Shown: one piece after another, positions 43,474-52,272 of the stretch
How positions within the stretch are numbered: position 1 is the stretch's first letter
Layout of the letters: the number at the start of each line of letters is the position of its first letter
Source of the DNA: Fidelibacterota bacterium
Lineage (GTDB): Bacteria > Fidelibacterota > Marinisomatia > Marinisomatales > TCS55
Reading direction: 5' to 3'
NCBI GenBank assembly: GCA_018674655.1
Contig: JABGZQ010000104.1
Coordinates: 1 to 56,909, forward strand
Length of the DNA: 56,909 nt
Program-made: the position numbers and the translations under genes
Notes under the pieces: model-generated
Told to the model about the DNA's origin: nothing
Database searches by the model: none
What the model saw: only the letters and a program-made list of their open reading frames with translations

Positions 43474-43992
43474 TCATACGTTTTCCAATTGATTTATAAG
43501 CCTTCGACCGCGAGACCGCATGGCACCACTACCTGTTTCGGATAGGTCTTTTATTATAGGATAGATTTCATTTTTTAATTGATCATCATTGTCGGCTATA
43601 TCCACCATCGCCTGCATGGAGAATGTGACCAAAATTCGACTTTTATTATTTAAATATGAAACGAATGTTTTTATTAATTGGTGCTTTTCATTTTTCGATA
43701 AAATTAACCGGGGAATAATTTGGGCTAAATGCCATAAAACTTCTTGCTGATTTGAATAATCTAATAGGTCTATTAAGACCCTTTTATGTGGGGTTAGCCA
43801 TTGAGGGTGGACAAAAGTTAGTTTCTCAACCGCATCGCTTGATCGCATGGCAATGAGTTCATTGTTGTGGTGCATTCCTTTGATCAAAGTTGAAAATAAG
43901 GACGGATTATTCTGGACAGCGTCAATTGCTTCTTTCACGCCTAAAACCATCCGTTTGTCGCCATGAGAAAGAGATTTTAATAAGGTATGCAA
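43474..43992 (-). CDS. HEAT-like helical repeat protein
   Basis: 172 residues, fully alpha-helical, with about four HEAT-like helix pairs (for example RMVLGVKEAIDAV, ELIAMRSSDAVEKL, QEVLWHLAQIIPRL, ILVTFSMQAMVDIAD). HEAT proteins are scaffolds; no catalytic motif. It is convergent with rimO and heads a minus-strand island that also holds degenerate genes. A GNAT remnant lies just upstream, so this gene may itself be under relaxed selection, though the frame is intact. Confidence 0.7.
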   Translation of the reverse strand: MHTLLKSLSHGDKRMVLGVKEAIDAVQNNPSLFSTLIKGMHHNNELIAMRSSDAVEKLTFVHPQWLTPHKRVLIDLLDYSNQQEVLWHLAQIIPRLILSKNEKHQLIKTFVSYLNNKSRILVTFSMQAMVDIADNDDQLKNEIYPIIKDLSETGSGAMRSRGRRLINQLENV

Positions 43993-43993
43993 T

Positions 43994-44215
43994 CTATTGG
44001 TAAATGGTATAGACCACGGTAGGTAAATCTCGATTCCATGGATTATTAAATGTTTTTTCTACTACCATGTCATTGCGATCAGCTATCATTCGGGATGGCC
44101 AATGATCGGCCGCCATATAAGAGAAAAGTTTTTTTAATCCCATGGTGCGAAATCCATATTCTTTTACGGCTTTGGCCGCTTCGGTTGCATAGCCATTTTC
44201 CCAATATTTATTACT
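43994..44215 (-). pseudogene. C-terminal remnant of a RimJ/RimL-type GNAT acetyltransferase
   Basis: The minus-strand frame encodes YWENGYATEAAKAVKEYGF, the acetyl-CoA-binding helix signature of RimL-like acetyltransferases (G-Y-A-T/S-E-A), then a normal C-terminus ending TVVYTIYQ and TAG. A TAA lies three codons upstream of YWENG, and the about 90 N-terminal residues of the family are absent; the 3' end of the SnoaL-like gene occupies that place. No usable start is seen. Confidence 0.75.
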
Positions 44216-44231
44216 TTATAATGGTTATATA

Positions 44232-44705
44232 TCATTTTTGACCATAGAATGCTTTAATCTCAAACGCATATTTTTTCATCAGATTATTAGGTATTGGAAG
44301 CAGGAGATTGTATTGTGCAATTTTCCACTGTGTACCCACCATTTTTAACACACCTGTTCCTCTGAATTCGCCATAGCCCTTATTAGTTAGGATTTCATCG
44401 AACCAAGCGGTTTTATCATCATTAGAAAAGTATATATTTCGTTCCTTCATGAAATAGGTCCACCCAGTACCTGAAGACATTCGGTCAGTTGCATAATTGC
44501 TAAATTCAACTTTGGGCCAACGTTCACTGATATCCGTACCAAAAAAAACCGCATCATCAGCAAAAAGATCAATATACTTTTTTGCATTTGCTTCAGCAGC
44601 GTATAAATGTAGCTTATCCAATACCTTCTCTACGTCCTTAGTCGATTTGATATTTTGAGTGAAAGCTATATTGGAAAAAATTAATAATACCATAATTTTT
44701 TTCAT
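44232..44705 (-). CDS. Exported SnoaL/NTF2-like protein
   Basis: 157 residues with a signal peptide (MVLLIFSNIAFTQ) and one NTF2-like domain: an N-terminal helix (VEKVLDKLHLYAAEANAKKYIDLF), ADDAVFFGTD, and strand-rich WTYFMKERNIYF to KMVGTQWKIAQYNLLLPIP. Such domains bind small hydrophobic ligands or act as enzymes; here function is unknown. It is preceded 12 bp upstream by the DUF6174 lipoprotein gene. Confidence 0.84.
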   Translation of the reverse strand: MKKIMVLLIFSNIAFTQNIKSTKDVEKVLDKLHLYAAEANAKKYIDLFADDAVFFGTDISERWPKVEFSNYATDRMSSGTGWTYFMKERNIYFSNDDKTAWFDEILTNKGYGEFRGTGVLKMVGTQWKIAQYNLLLPIPNNLMKKYAFEIKAFYGQK

Positions 44706-44717
44706 TGAATATCCTTT

Positions 44718-45158
44718 CTAATTATTTTTTATATTACTCAGATAAAAAGTGAATTCATCATCTACTATTTCAAAATCCCAATCCACAGATATGAGTGTTG
44801 GGTTTCCATAAGTTTTGTCATATTCAAGTTTAAATTCGGCTGCTTCTTCTATGATGGTTTTGGACAAATCAAATAATGAATTGATGGTATGCCAATCACT
44901 GATTTGTAATGTCTGAGGTAGTTCCCCATCATCTGTGAATAGAACAGAAATGACCGAATTATTATTCACAGTCACACTGACTTCTCGCATCCATTCGTCT
45001 ATACAGTAGCAACTGGCTCTAAAATTATATATATAATGGTTCATATTCATTGATTCCCATTTATTCCAATTCTTTTGCCATGTAATCAGATCGGAATCCG
45101 GTTCATTATCACAACTAAGGAGTAAAAGGAATAAGAGAATGGAAAAAAATATTTTCAT
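44718..45158 (-). CDS. DUF6174-like lipoprotein
   Basis: 146 residues from the ATG at 45158; a TTG-started form to 45170 would put residues before a perfect lipoprotein signal. Signal MKIFFSILLFLLLLSC gives Cys16 as the lipidated residue. The mature part has the DUF6174 pattern: a YIYNFRASCYCIDEW strand with a close Cys pair, then VSVTVNNN, and a C-terminal YDKTYGNPTLISVDWDFEIVDDEF. Function unknown. It lies four bases after the serine hydrolase. Confidence 0.82.
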   Translation of the reverse strand: MKIFFSILLFLLLLSCDNEPDSDLITWQKNWNKWESMNMNHYIYNFRASCYCIDEWMREVSVTVNNNSVISVLFTDDGELPQTLQISDWHTINSLFDLSKTIIEEAAEFKLEYDKTYGNPTLISVDWDFEIVDDEFTFYLSNIKNN

Positions 45159-45162
45159 AGAT

Positions 45163-46458
45163 CTAATCAATGATAGCTTGATAAATGAGAGACCTCAACT
45201 TCTGTTGATCATCGATATTATTTGCTGGAATTAATTGGGTAAAATATACAACAACTAAATCTTCCTTTGGATCTACCCAATATGTGGAATGATATGCACC
45301 ACCCCAACCAAATTCACCTTCGGAACCCAAAGTGCCACGTTTTCCCAAATCTTTTACGATTGAAAATCCCAGCCCAAATCCAACGCCATTTGTCCATGGG
45401 AATTCAATTGATCCCAAATGATCAACCGTCATGAGTTCGACAGATTTTCGACTGAGTATTCGTTGTTTATTGAAGGTACCGCCATTGAGCATCATTTGGA
45501 GAAATATGGCATAATCTTCTGCAGTGGAAAGCAACCCAGCTCCCCCTGAAAAACTTTTTCGGGGCCCGTTTATGTAATGTCCCTGACCGATCATTCCGGC
45601 CCCAATTCTTTTTCCTGGATTTGGGGAGAGAGCAATACCATTCTCCGTCGATGAATATACAGTAGAAAGGCGATGATGTTTATTCACCGGTAAATAAAAA
45701 TGAGTGTCAGTCATTTCAAGTGGATTGAAGATTTCCTTTTGAAGGAATTTATCCAGCGGTTGGCCTGATACCACCTCGATCAAGGCACCCAATATGTCGG
45801 TGCTTAAGCCATAAACAAATCGCTCTCCAGGTTGGGCATCCATAGGAAGAGAAGATATTTGATTCACCGTGGATTGAATTGATGTTTTCCTATGTGCGAA
45901 ATACCATCCAATTATGTCAGCTTTTTTCCATTGGTCTCCGCCGGGTCCAAAGCCCCATCCAACCCCTGCTGTATGGGTAAGTAGGTCACGGATTGTTATC
46001 TGGCGATTGGCGGGAACAACTTTATAACCATCCTTAGTTTTTACTGCGACTGTGGTTGAATTGTATTTCGGAATATATTTGCCCACAGGGTCACTAATTA
46101 GCAATTGGCCTTTTTCTTGAAGGATCATGATACCTACGCTAATCATAGCCTTAGTTTGAGAAGCAATGCGAAATATATCATCAATTTCCATAATGTCTTT
46201 TGATTCGGTATCGCGATAACCAAATGCATCAAAGTAGGCGATTTTTCCATGGCGCAAGACAAGGGTGACGCCACCGGAAAGTTGGTTTTCTAAAACATAG
46301 GATTCCATTTGTTGCGTAAGTCTATCCAGTCGATCGCTGGACATACCCACAGCTTCTGGTCGAACTTGGCGTAATGGCTGGGCAAGCAGGATAGAGAGTA
46401 AAAATAAACCATTTATAATTGTTTTAATGGTGCGATTGAATTTTGGTATAAGTATCAT
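45163..46458 (-). CDS. Secreted class C beta-lactamase-like serine hydrolase
   Basis: 431 residues with a signal peptide (about 12-27). The nucleophile motif is SQTK in FRIASQTKAM (S-x2-K), the second is YGLS (Y-x-N/S) near FVYGLSTDILG, and LLTHTAGVGWG is the usual conserved loop. The family includes esterases, D-aminopeptidases, AmpC and EstB; with no YxN Asn and no KTG that I can see clearly, an esterase is more likely than an antibiotic-resistance enzyme. First intact gene of the island operon, directly downstream of an amidase remnant. Confidence 0.88.
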   Translation of the reverse strand: MILIPKFNRTIKTIINGLFLLSILLAQPLRQVRPEAVGMSSDRLDRLTQQMESYVLENQLSGGVTLVLRHGKIAYFDAFGYRDTESKDIMEIDDIFRIASQTKAMISVGIMILQEKGQLLISDPVGKYIPKYNSTTVAVKTKDGYKVVPANRQITIRDLLTHTAGVGWGFGPGGDQWKKADIIGWYFAHRKTSIQSTVNQISSLPMDAQPGERFVYGLSTDILGALIEVVSGQPLDKFLQKEIFNPLEMTDTHFYLPVNKHHRLSTVYSSTENGIALSPNPGKRIGAGMIGQGHYINGPRKSFSGGAGLLSTAEDYAIFLQMMLNGGTFNKQRILSRKSVELMTVDHLGSIEFPWTNGVGFGLGFSIVKDLGKRGTLGSEGEFGWGGAYHSTYWVDPKEDLVVVYFTQLIPANNIDDQQKLRSLIYQAIID

Positions 46459-46463
46459 TCTTT

Positions 46464-46843
46464 TTATTTACTTAATTGCTCAAACCCCGGAGGTGCTTTT
46501 CGATGAAGGGTGGCTTGTTCATAACCGTACACATAGCCCATTATATTTGGTTCATCAAAATGGCGACCGATAAACGTAATGCCTGCGATTGAACTTTCTG
46601 TTTTGTAAGCACTAAATGCCCATTCAGTTTAGTTGATTGATCGTATGCTTCAATTCTGGCCAAGTACATTTTAACCAATTGCCGAGCCGTTAGATCACCA
46701 TTTTCAAATGCATGATGTACTTTGGCAATAGTGGTTTCCATAATATTGAATTGTGTTTTGGTCGAGGCGTTGCTATCACAAGAAAAAGCATATAAAGAGA
46801 TAGTAAGGATTGAAATAAGAACAAGATTTGAATCTTTATGCAT
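46464..46843 (-). pseudogene. Amidase with a large internal deletion
   Basis: The 5' part (46843 back to about 46620) encodes a signal or lipoprotein-like leader and an amidase N-terminus (IMETTIAKVHHAFENG, DLTARQLVKMYLARIEAYD). The 3' part, in another frame, encodes an amidase C-terminus (AGITFIGRHFDEPNIMGY, then YGYEQATLHRKAPP) up to TAA at 46464-46466. The roughly 350 residues in between, including the Ser-Ser-Lys catalytic core, are missing. This is a clear remnant of an amidase-signature hydrolase. Confidence 0.8.
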
Positions 46844-47013
46844 AAGGTTTGCCGAGTTTGGTTTATAATAATTAGGTGAATATTAACGTTATTTATATAC
46901 AATTCATAACCCAATATTGAAAGATCTCTTCGAATAAATTGTAGAAATCATTAAATATAATTGTTACTCTCTGCCATTGTATCCTATGATCTAACCGAGG
47001 TAAATTTGCCGAT

Positions 47014-49014
47014 ATGTCAGAGTTTCAAATTCAATCAGACTTCAAACCCCAAGGGGATCAGCCACAGGCCATAGACGGTTTGGTCCAAGGTTTGGGTAAT
47101 GGTGATAAACATCAGGTGTTGTTGGGTATTACTGGTTCCGGTAAAACATTTACAGTTGCAAATGTGATCCAAGAAGTCCAACGCCCAACCTTAATTATTT
47201 CACATAATAAAACGTTGGCAGCCCAGCTGTATGGAGAATTCAAGCAACTCTTCCCTAATAATGCGGTGGAATTCTTTATTAGCTATTATGACTATTATCA
47301 ACCGGAAGCATATATGCCAATTACGGACACCTTTATTGAAAAAGATATGTCCGTAAATGAAGAAATTGATATTCTTCGCTTGAAGGCCACAAGTTCACTT
47401 TTGGAACGGAAAGATGTAATTGTGATTAGTTCCGTTTCTTGTATCTATGGTATTGGTTCCCCAGAAGAGTATAAAGATAAAGTGATTCATCTTAAGCGAG
47501 GGACTGATTTGAATCGAAAAGATTTTCTGAAAAAACTAATAAATATCCATTACCTTAGAAATGATACAGTTTTTGAACGCAGTACATTTCGGGTACGAGG
47601 GGATGTGATTGAAATATATTTAGCTTACGAAGATGTGGGCATTCGAATTGAATTATTTGGGAATAAGGTTGATCAAATAACACGATTCCACCCATTGACA
47701 GGCGAAATACTAAAGGAAATGGATTCAGATTTTATTTATCCGGGGAAACATTTTGTAACAGACCAAGCAACGATTAATAAAGTTGTGGGAGATATCCGCC
47801 TTGAGCTGATGCAACGATTGGAAGAATTGCGTGGCATGGATAAGTTGTTAGAAGCACAGCGCTTGGAACAGCGAACCAACTTTGACCTTGAAATGATGAT
47901 GGAAGTGGGATACTGTTCTGGTATAGAAAATTATTCTCGTTACTTTTCAGGTAGAAAACCCGGGGATCGTCCCTTTACGCTTATTGATTTTTTCCCCGAT
48001 AATTTTATGACAATTCTTGATGAATCTCACGTATCTCTGCCTCAGATTCAGGCCATGTATAATGGGGATCGCGCCCGAAAAGAAGTATTGGTGGAACATG
48101 GATTCCGATTGCCCAGTGCTATGGATAATCGTCCTATGAAAATTGAAGAATTCCACGCCAAGCAACATCAGGTTATATATGTATCGGCCACACCTGCTGA
48201 TCGAGAATTAGACATGGCCAAAGGTGTCGTGGTGGAGCAGGTTATACGGCCCACAGGATTGCTAGATCCAAAAGTTGAGGTTAGAAAAAGCGATGACCAA
48301 ATTGATGATTTAATCGGTGAAATTAGAGATCGAACAGAGAGAAATGAACGCATATTAGTCACAACATTGACCAAACGGATGGCAGAAGATTTAAGTGAAT
48401 ACCTTCGCGGTGTAAACTTACGTGTCCGATACTTACATAGTGAGATTGACACATTCGAACGTGTACAGATTCTTCGAGATCTACGTTTAGGCGCATTCGA
48501 TGTATTGGTTGGCATTAATCTACTGAGGGAAGGATTAGACCTTCCGGAGGTTTCGTTGGTGGCGGTAATTGATGCGGATAAACAAGGATTTCTCCGTTCA
48601 CGTAGTTCGCTGATGCAGGTGGCAGGGCGGGCGGCACGACACGTGAATGGAGAAGTTATACTCTATGGAGACCGTGTGTCTGATGCCATGGATTATTTAA
48701 TTAAAGAAACCACTCGTCGTCGTGAAATCCAAAAACAGTTTAATCGAGATAATGATGTAAAACCCAAAACTGTTTACAAATCAACAGATGATATTATAGG
48801 CACAACTACTGTCGCAGATTCAATTCATGAAGCCGAACCGATGCCCTATAAAAGCCGTCGGGGTGACGATTTCAGCAAATTAGATAAAAAACTCGCTGTA
48901 GATATGATGCGACAAGAAATGCTTGAAGCAGCCGAAAATTTAGATTTTGAATCGGCAGCACGATTACGGGATGAAATAACCAAAATGGAAAAAGAAATTG
49001 AGAAATCATTTTAA
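47014..49014 (+). CDS. uvrB: Excinuclease ABC subunit B
   Basis: 666 residues, standard UvrB. It verifies damage and loads UvrC in nucleotide excision repair. Motifs: GITGSGKTFTVANV (Walker A), the beta-hairpin region YYDYYQPEAYMP, LIDFFPDNFMTILDESH, LVGINLLREGLDLPEVSLVA, QVAGRAARH, and the C-terminal UVR motif (MRQEMLEAAENLDFESAARLRDE) that binds UvrC. A 170-bp gap upstream probably holds the promoter; GAGG lies ahead of the ATG. Confidence 0.98.
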   Translation: MSEFQIQSDFKPQGDQPQAIDGLVQGLGNGDKHQVLLGITGSGKTFTVANVIQEVQRPTLIISHNKTLAAQLYGEFKQLFPNNAVEFFISYYDYYQPEAYMPITDTFIEKDMSVNEEIDILRLKATSSLLERKDVIVISSVSCIYGIGSPEEYKDKVIHLKRGTDLNRKDFLKKLINIHYLRNDTVFERSTFRVRGDVIEIYLAYEDVGIRIELFGNKVDQITRFHPLTGEILKEMDSDFIYPGKHFVTDQATINKVVGDIRLELMQRLEELRGMDKLLEAQRLEQRTNFDLEMMMEVGYCSGIENYSRYFSGRKPGDRPFTLIDFFPDNFMTILDESHVSLPQIQAMYNGDRARKEVLVEHGFRLPSAMDNRPMKIEEFHAKQHQVIYVSATPADRELDMAKGVVVEQVIRPTGLLDPKVEVRKSDDQIDDLIGEIRDRTERNERILVTTLTKRMAEDLSEYLRGVNLRVRYLHSEIDTFERVQILRDLRLGAFDVLVGINLLREGLDLPEVSLVAVIDADKQGFLRSRSSLMQVAGRAARHVNGEVILYGDRVSDAMDYLIKETTRRREIQKQFNRDNDVKPKTVYKSTDDIIGTTTVADSIHEAEPMPYKSRRGDDFSKLDKKLAVDMMRQEMLEAAENLDFESAARLRDEITKMEKEIEKSF

Positions 49015-49095
49015 GGTCACCCGTGAAATAACACGAATTATTTATTTAAATCTTTCAAACATTATTGATGGATTATCAAGAATAGAGGAAAAAGT

Positions 49096-50292
49096 ATGAA
49101 TATTGAAAGAATTCAAAAAGCATCCGGAATGGTTGGAAGGTCTGATGCGATTCATAAGGTGTTGGATATGGTTGCTCAGGTGGCGCCAGTCGATATCTCT
49201 GTTCTGGTCACAGGTGAGTCCGGCACGGGTAAAGAATTGGTGGCAAAAGCACTCCATCAGAATAGCAAACGCGCCCAGAATCCTTTGGTCACTGTGAATT
49301 GTGGTGCGATTCCTGAAGGGATTATAGAAAGTGAACTTTTTGGTCATAAAAAAGGTGCTTATACCGATGCCCGAGGCGATCGAAAGGGATATTTTGAGTC
49401 CGCCAATAAAGGAACTATTTTTCTTGATGAAATTGGAGAAACACCATTAGAAACACAGGTGAAACTTCTTCGGGTATTGGAAAGCGGTGAATTCACACCT
49501 GTGGGTGCTTCTACGTCCAAAAAAACTGATGTTCGGGTCGTGGCTGCGACAAATAAGGATTTATCAGAATTAGTGGAAAATGGAAAATTTCGCCAGGATT
49601 TGTTTTATCGTTTAAAAACAGTCACCATAGAGGTGCCAGCACTCCGCCATCGTGTCGAAGATATTAGTCTATTGGTCGAACGATTTGCTTTAGAATTCAC
49701 CCGATCCAATGATATTGTATATCGCGGTTTCATACCAGAAGCGATTCGTACAATGAAAACGAACCCATGGAAAGGGAATATCCGTGAATTGAAGAATTTT
49801 GTGGAAAGTATCATTGTACTCGAAAAAGGTGAGCGAATCACTGTGGAGATGGTTGAGCGAAATTTGGGAAATATTAAAAAAGAATCGACCCAAAATCCGG
49901 CTCTCCCCATGCTCATGAATCAACCTCCAGAAGCTGCGGAGCGCGAACTTATTTTACGCCAATTATTTTTATTGAGACAGGATGTAGAATTCTTAAAACA
50001 ATTTGCAACTCAAGGATCGGTCGTGACGGACCAAATGAATGTACCCATTATTGGCCAAGAGGCGAATGCCTTAACGCCGAGCCTTCATATAGACTCTGAG
50101 TCAGAATATTTTATTCAGAATAATTCAATTGGCGACATGAGTTTGGAAGATTTAGAGAGAGAAGCCATTGAACGTACATTAAAGTTTTTTAGAAACAATC
50201 GCCGTGCCACAGCTAAATCTTTGGGTATGAGTGAGCGTACTTTATATCGTAAAATTGACCAGTATGGACTTGAGCGAAAGATAAAGGTTTAA
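49096..50292 (+). CDS. Sigma-54-type AAA+ transcription activator without receiver domain
   Basis: 398 residues. The AAA+ domain starts almost at once (about 11-245): Walker A GESGTGKELVAKAL, then ELFGHKKGAYTDARGDRKG, Walker B GTIFLDEIGE and the R-finger/sensor region. The sigma-54-contact loop is GAYTDA (87-92) instead of GAFTGA. A linker (about 265-340) leads to a Fis-type helix-turn-helix (RRATAKSLGMSERTLYRKI). No receiver, GAF or PAS domain is present, so it may be controlled by level or by a partner. AGAGGA six bases before the ATG makes a good Shine-Dalgarno. Confidence 0.93.
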   Translation: MNIERIQKASGMVGRSDAIHKVLDMVAQVAPVDISVLVTGESGTGKELVAKALHQNSKRAQNPLVTVNCGAIPEGIIESELFGHKKGAYTDARGDRKGYFESANKGTIFLDEIGETPLETQVKLLRVLESGEFTPVGASTSKKTDVRVVAATNKDLSELVENGKFRQDLFYRLKTVTIEVPALRHRVEDISLLVERFALEFTRSNDIVYRGFIPEAIRTMKTNPWKGNIRELKNFVESIIVLEKGERITVEMVERNLGNIKKESTQNPALPMLMNQPPEAAERELILRQLFLLRQDVEFLKQFATQGSVVTDQMNVPIIGQEANALTPSLHIDSESEYFIQNNSIGDMSLEDLEREAIERTLKFFRNNRRATAKSLGMSERTLYRKIDQYGLERKIKV

Positions 50293-50362
50293 TCATCTAT
50301 ATCAATTTTATTTACCCACAAAACTCGCGGAAAACACAATAGGAAATTGAAAATAATTATAC

Positions 50363-50935
50363 ATGAAAATTATTGAATCAATAATCAAATTTAGTGTTTT
50401 TTGGTATATTTCGTTAGTCGTGTCATCGTGCATGTTCTACTCTATGGCTGGGAGTATACCGGCCCATATTAATTCTATCGCCATCCCTATTGTTGAAAAC
50501 CAAACAGCAGAATTTGGTATGAGTGAATCTGTGACGGAGAATTTGATTGAAAAATTCAATGAAGAAAATATTCTCAGGGTTACGGATGAGGACCAAGCCA
50601 CGTCCATCCTCCACGCCACAATTACAAAAGTGACAGATGCGCCCTACACCTTTACGAAAGAAGAAGCGGTAACGGAGTATCGATTTACGGTCAATATGAA
50701 AGTGGAATGGTATGATGTTCGAGAAGATAAAGTGCTTATAAAAAAGAATTTTTCAGGATGGGGTGCCTACGGCCTATCCGGTGATATTAGTTCTGACGGG
50801 ATTGATAATGATAATGATGGTTTAATAGACGGAGATGATAATAATGAATTTGGAGATCCGAGAGAATTCGCAACATCTGCCGCTGTAACCAAAATTGCAG
50901 AAGATGTTTTGAACGAAATAATGACGTCGTGGTAA
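50363..50935 (+). CDS. LptE-like outer-membrane lipoprotein with calcium-type insert
   Basis: 190 residues with a lipoprotein signal (lipobox VSSC, Cys23). The order INSIAIPIVENQTAEFG, ESVTENLIEKFNEENILRVTD, then LHATITKVTD and YRFTVNMKVEW matches LptE/RlpB-type lipoproteins, which plug LptD and help place LPS in the outer leaflet. Between strand 4 and the last helix there is an extra D/N-rich loop (DGIDNDNDGLIDGDDNNE, about 143-162) with the DxDNDG calcium-binding look. I know of no such loop in LptE. lptD is not in the window. It lies downstream of the sigma-54-type regulator. Confidence 0.8.
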   Translation: MKIIESIIKFSVFWYISLVVSSCMFYSMAGSIPAHINSIAIPIVENQTAEFGMSESVTENLIEKFNEENILRVTDEDQATSILHATITKVTDAPYTFTKEEAVTEYRFTVNMKVEWYDVREDKVLIKKNFSGWGAYGLSGDISSDGIDNDNDGLIDGDDNNEFGDPREFATSAAVTKIAEDVLNEIMTSW

Positions 50936-50960
50936 TTTCTTTACTTATTTAATCTAAAAT

Positions 50961-52259
50961 GTGAGCAAAATGACAACAACAATAAAGCAATTAACAGATT
51001 TCGAAGGAAAGGAAGTCACCCTTAAAGGATGGGTGTATAATATTCGATCTATTGGAAAAATATGGTTTTTAATTTTACGAGACGGCACTGGTCTTCTACA
51101 GTGCGTCGTTGTAAAGGCAGAAACAGATGAAAGTATATTCAACTTAGAGGGTGAGTTAACACAAGAATCATCGGTCACTGTTACAGGGAATGTCCGGGCT
51201 GAACCTCGCTCAGTCGGCGGATTTGAATTGGGGGTTACGAATATAATAGTCCATCAGATTGCAGATGAATATCCCATTTCTCATAAGGAGCATGGGACAG
51301 ATTTTTTGATGAATAATCGACATCTATGGCTTCGATCTAAAAATCAGAATGCGGTTTTACGGGTTCGTCACCAAGTAGTGAAAGCTACTCGGGACTTTTT
51401 TGATGATAATGGGTTCACACTCATGGATTCTCCCATTTTAACCGGAAATTCTGTGGAAGGAACCAGTACTCTATTTGAATTGGATTATTTTGATCGATCA
51501 GCTTATTTAACACAAAGTGGACAGCTTTATGGAGAAGCCAGCGCCATGGCATTTGGGAAAATATATGTTTTCGGCCCCACGTTTCGTGCAGAAAAATCCA
51601 AAACACGTCGTCATTTAACTGAATTCTGGATGGTTGAGCCGGAAATGGCTTATTGTGATTTGGATGAAAATATGGATTGGGCAGAGAAATATGTGAGCTA
51701 TGTTGTTCAATGGTGTTTGGATCACTGTAAAGAAGAATTAAAAGTGCTTGAGCGAGATACATCATCATTAGAAAAGGTTGTACCACCGTTTCCTAGAATT
51801 ACATACAATGAGGCTGCGAAGATACTTAAGGAAAAAGGCGCTGATTTTGAATACGGTTCTGATTTTGGAGGTTCTGATGAGACCATTATCTCAGAACAGT
51901 TTGACCGACCAGTAATGATTCATCGCTGGCCAGCTGAGATTAAAGCTTTCTATATGAAAAGAGATACTGAGAATGAAGATTTATCTTTAGGAGTCGATAT
52001 GATTGCGCCAGAGGGATTTGGTGAGATCATTGGTGGCGGTCAAAGAGAAGATGATCATGACACACTTCTAAAACGTATTAATGAACACAACCTTCCCATT
52101 GAACCTTTTCAATGGTACCTTGATTTGAGAAAATATGGTTCTGTTCCACATTCAGGGTTTGGTTTAGGCATTGAGAGAACAGTTGGATGGATATGTGGAA
52201 CCAAACATGTTCGAGAAACAATACCTTACCCACGAACAATGAATAGGATAGAGCCATAA
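50961..52259 (+). CDS. asnS: Asparaginyl-tRNA synthetase
   Basis: 432 residues. Class II synthetase with N-terminal OB-fold (EGKEVTLKGWVYNIRS) for the anticodon, motif 2 region FRAEKSKTRRHLTEFWMVEPE and motif 3 GFGLGIERTVGW. The FRAEKSKTRRHLTEF sequence and GEIIGGGQRE are AsnRS-type. It may start at the GTG at 50961 or, as I think equally likely, at the ATG at 50970. nadE follows 13 bases after the stop. Confidence 0.96.
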   Translation: MSKMTTTIKQLTDFEGKEVTLKGWVYNIRSIGKIWFLILRDGTGLLQCVVVKAETDESIFNLEGELTQESSVTVTGNVRAEPRSVGGFELGVTNIIVHQIADEYPISHKEHGTDFLMNNRHLWLRSKNQNAVLRVRHQVVKATRDFFDDNGFTLMDSPILTGNSVEGTSTLFELDYFDRSAYLTQSGQLYGEASAMAFGKIYVFGPTFRAEKSKTRRHLTEFWMVEPEMAYCDLDENMDWAEKYVSYVVQWCLDHCKEELKVLERDTSSLEKVVPPFPRITYNEAAKILKEKGADFEYGSDFGGSDETIISEQFDRPVMIHRWPAEIKAFYMKRDTENEDLSLGVDMIAPEGFGEIIGGGQREDDHDTLLKRINEHNLPIEPFQWYLDLRKYGSVPHSGFGLGIERTVGWICGTKHVRETIPYPRTMNRIEP

Positions 52260-52272
52260 ACAGATATTATTT

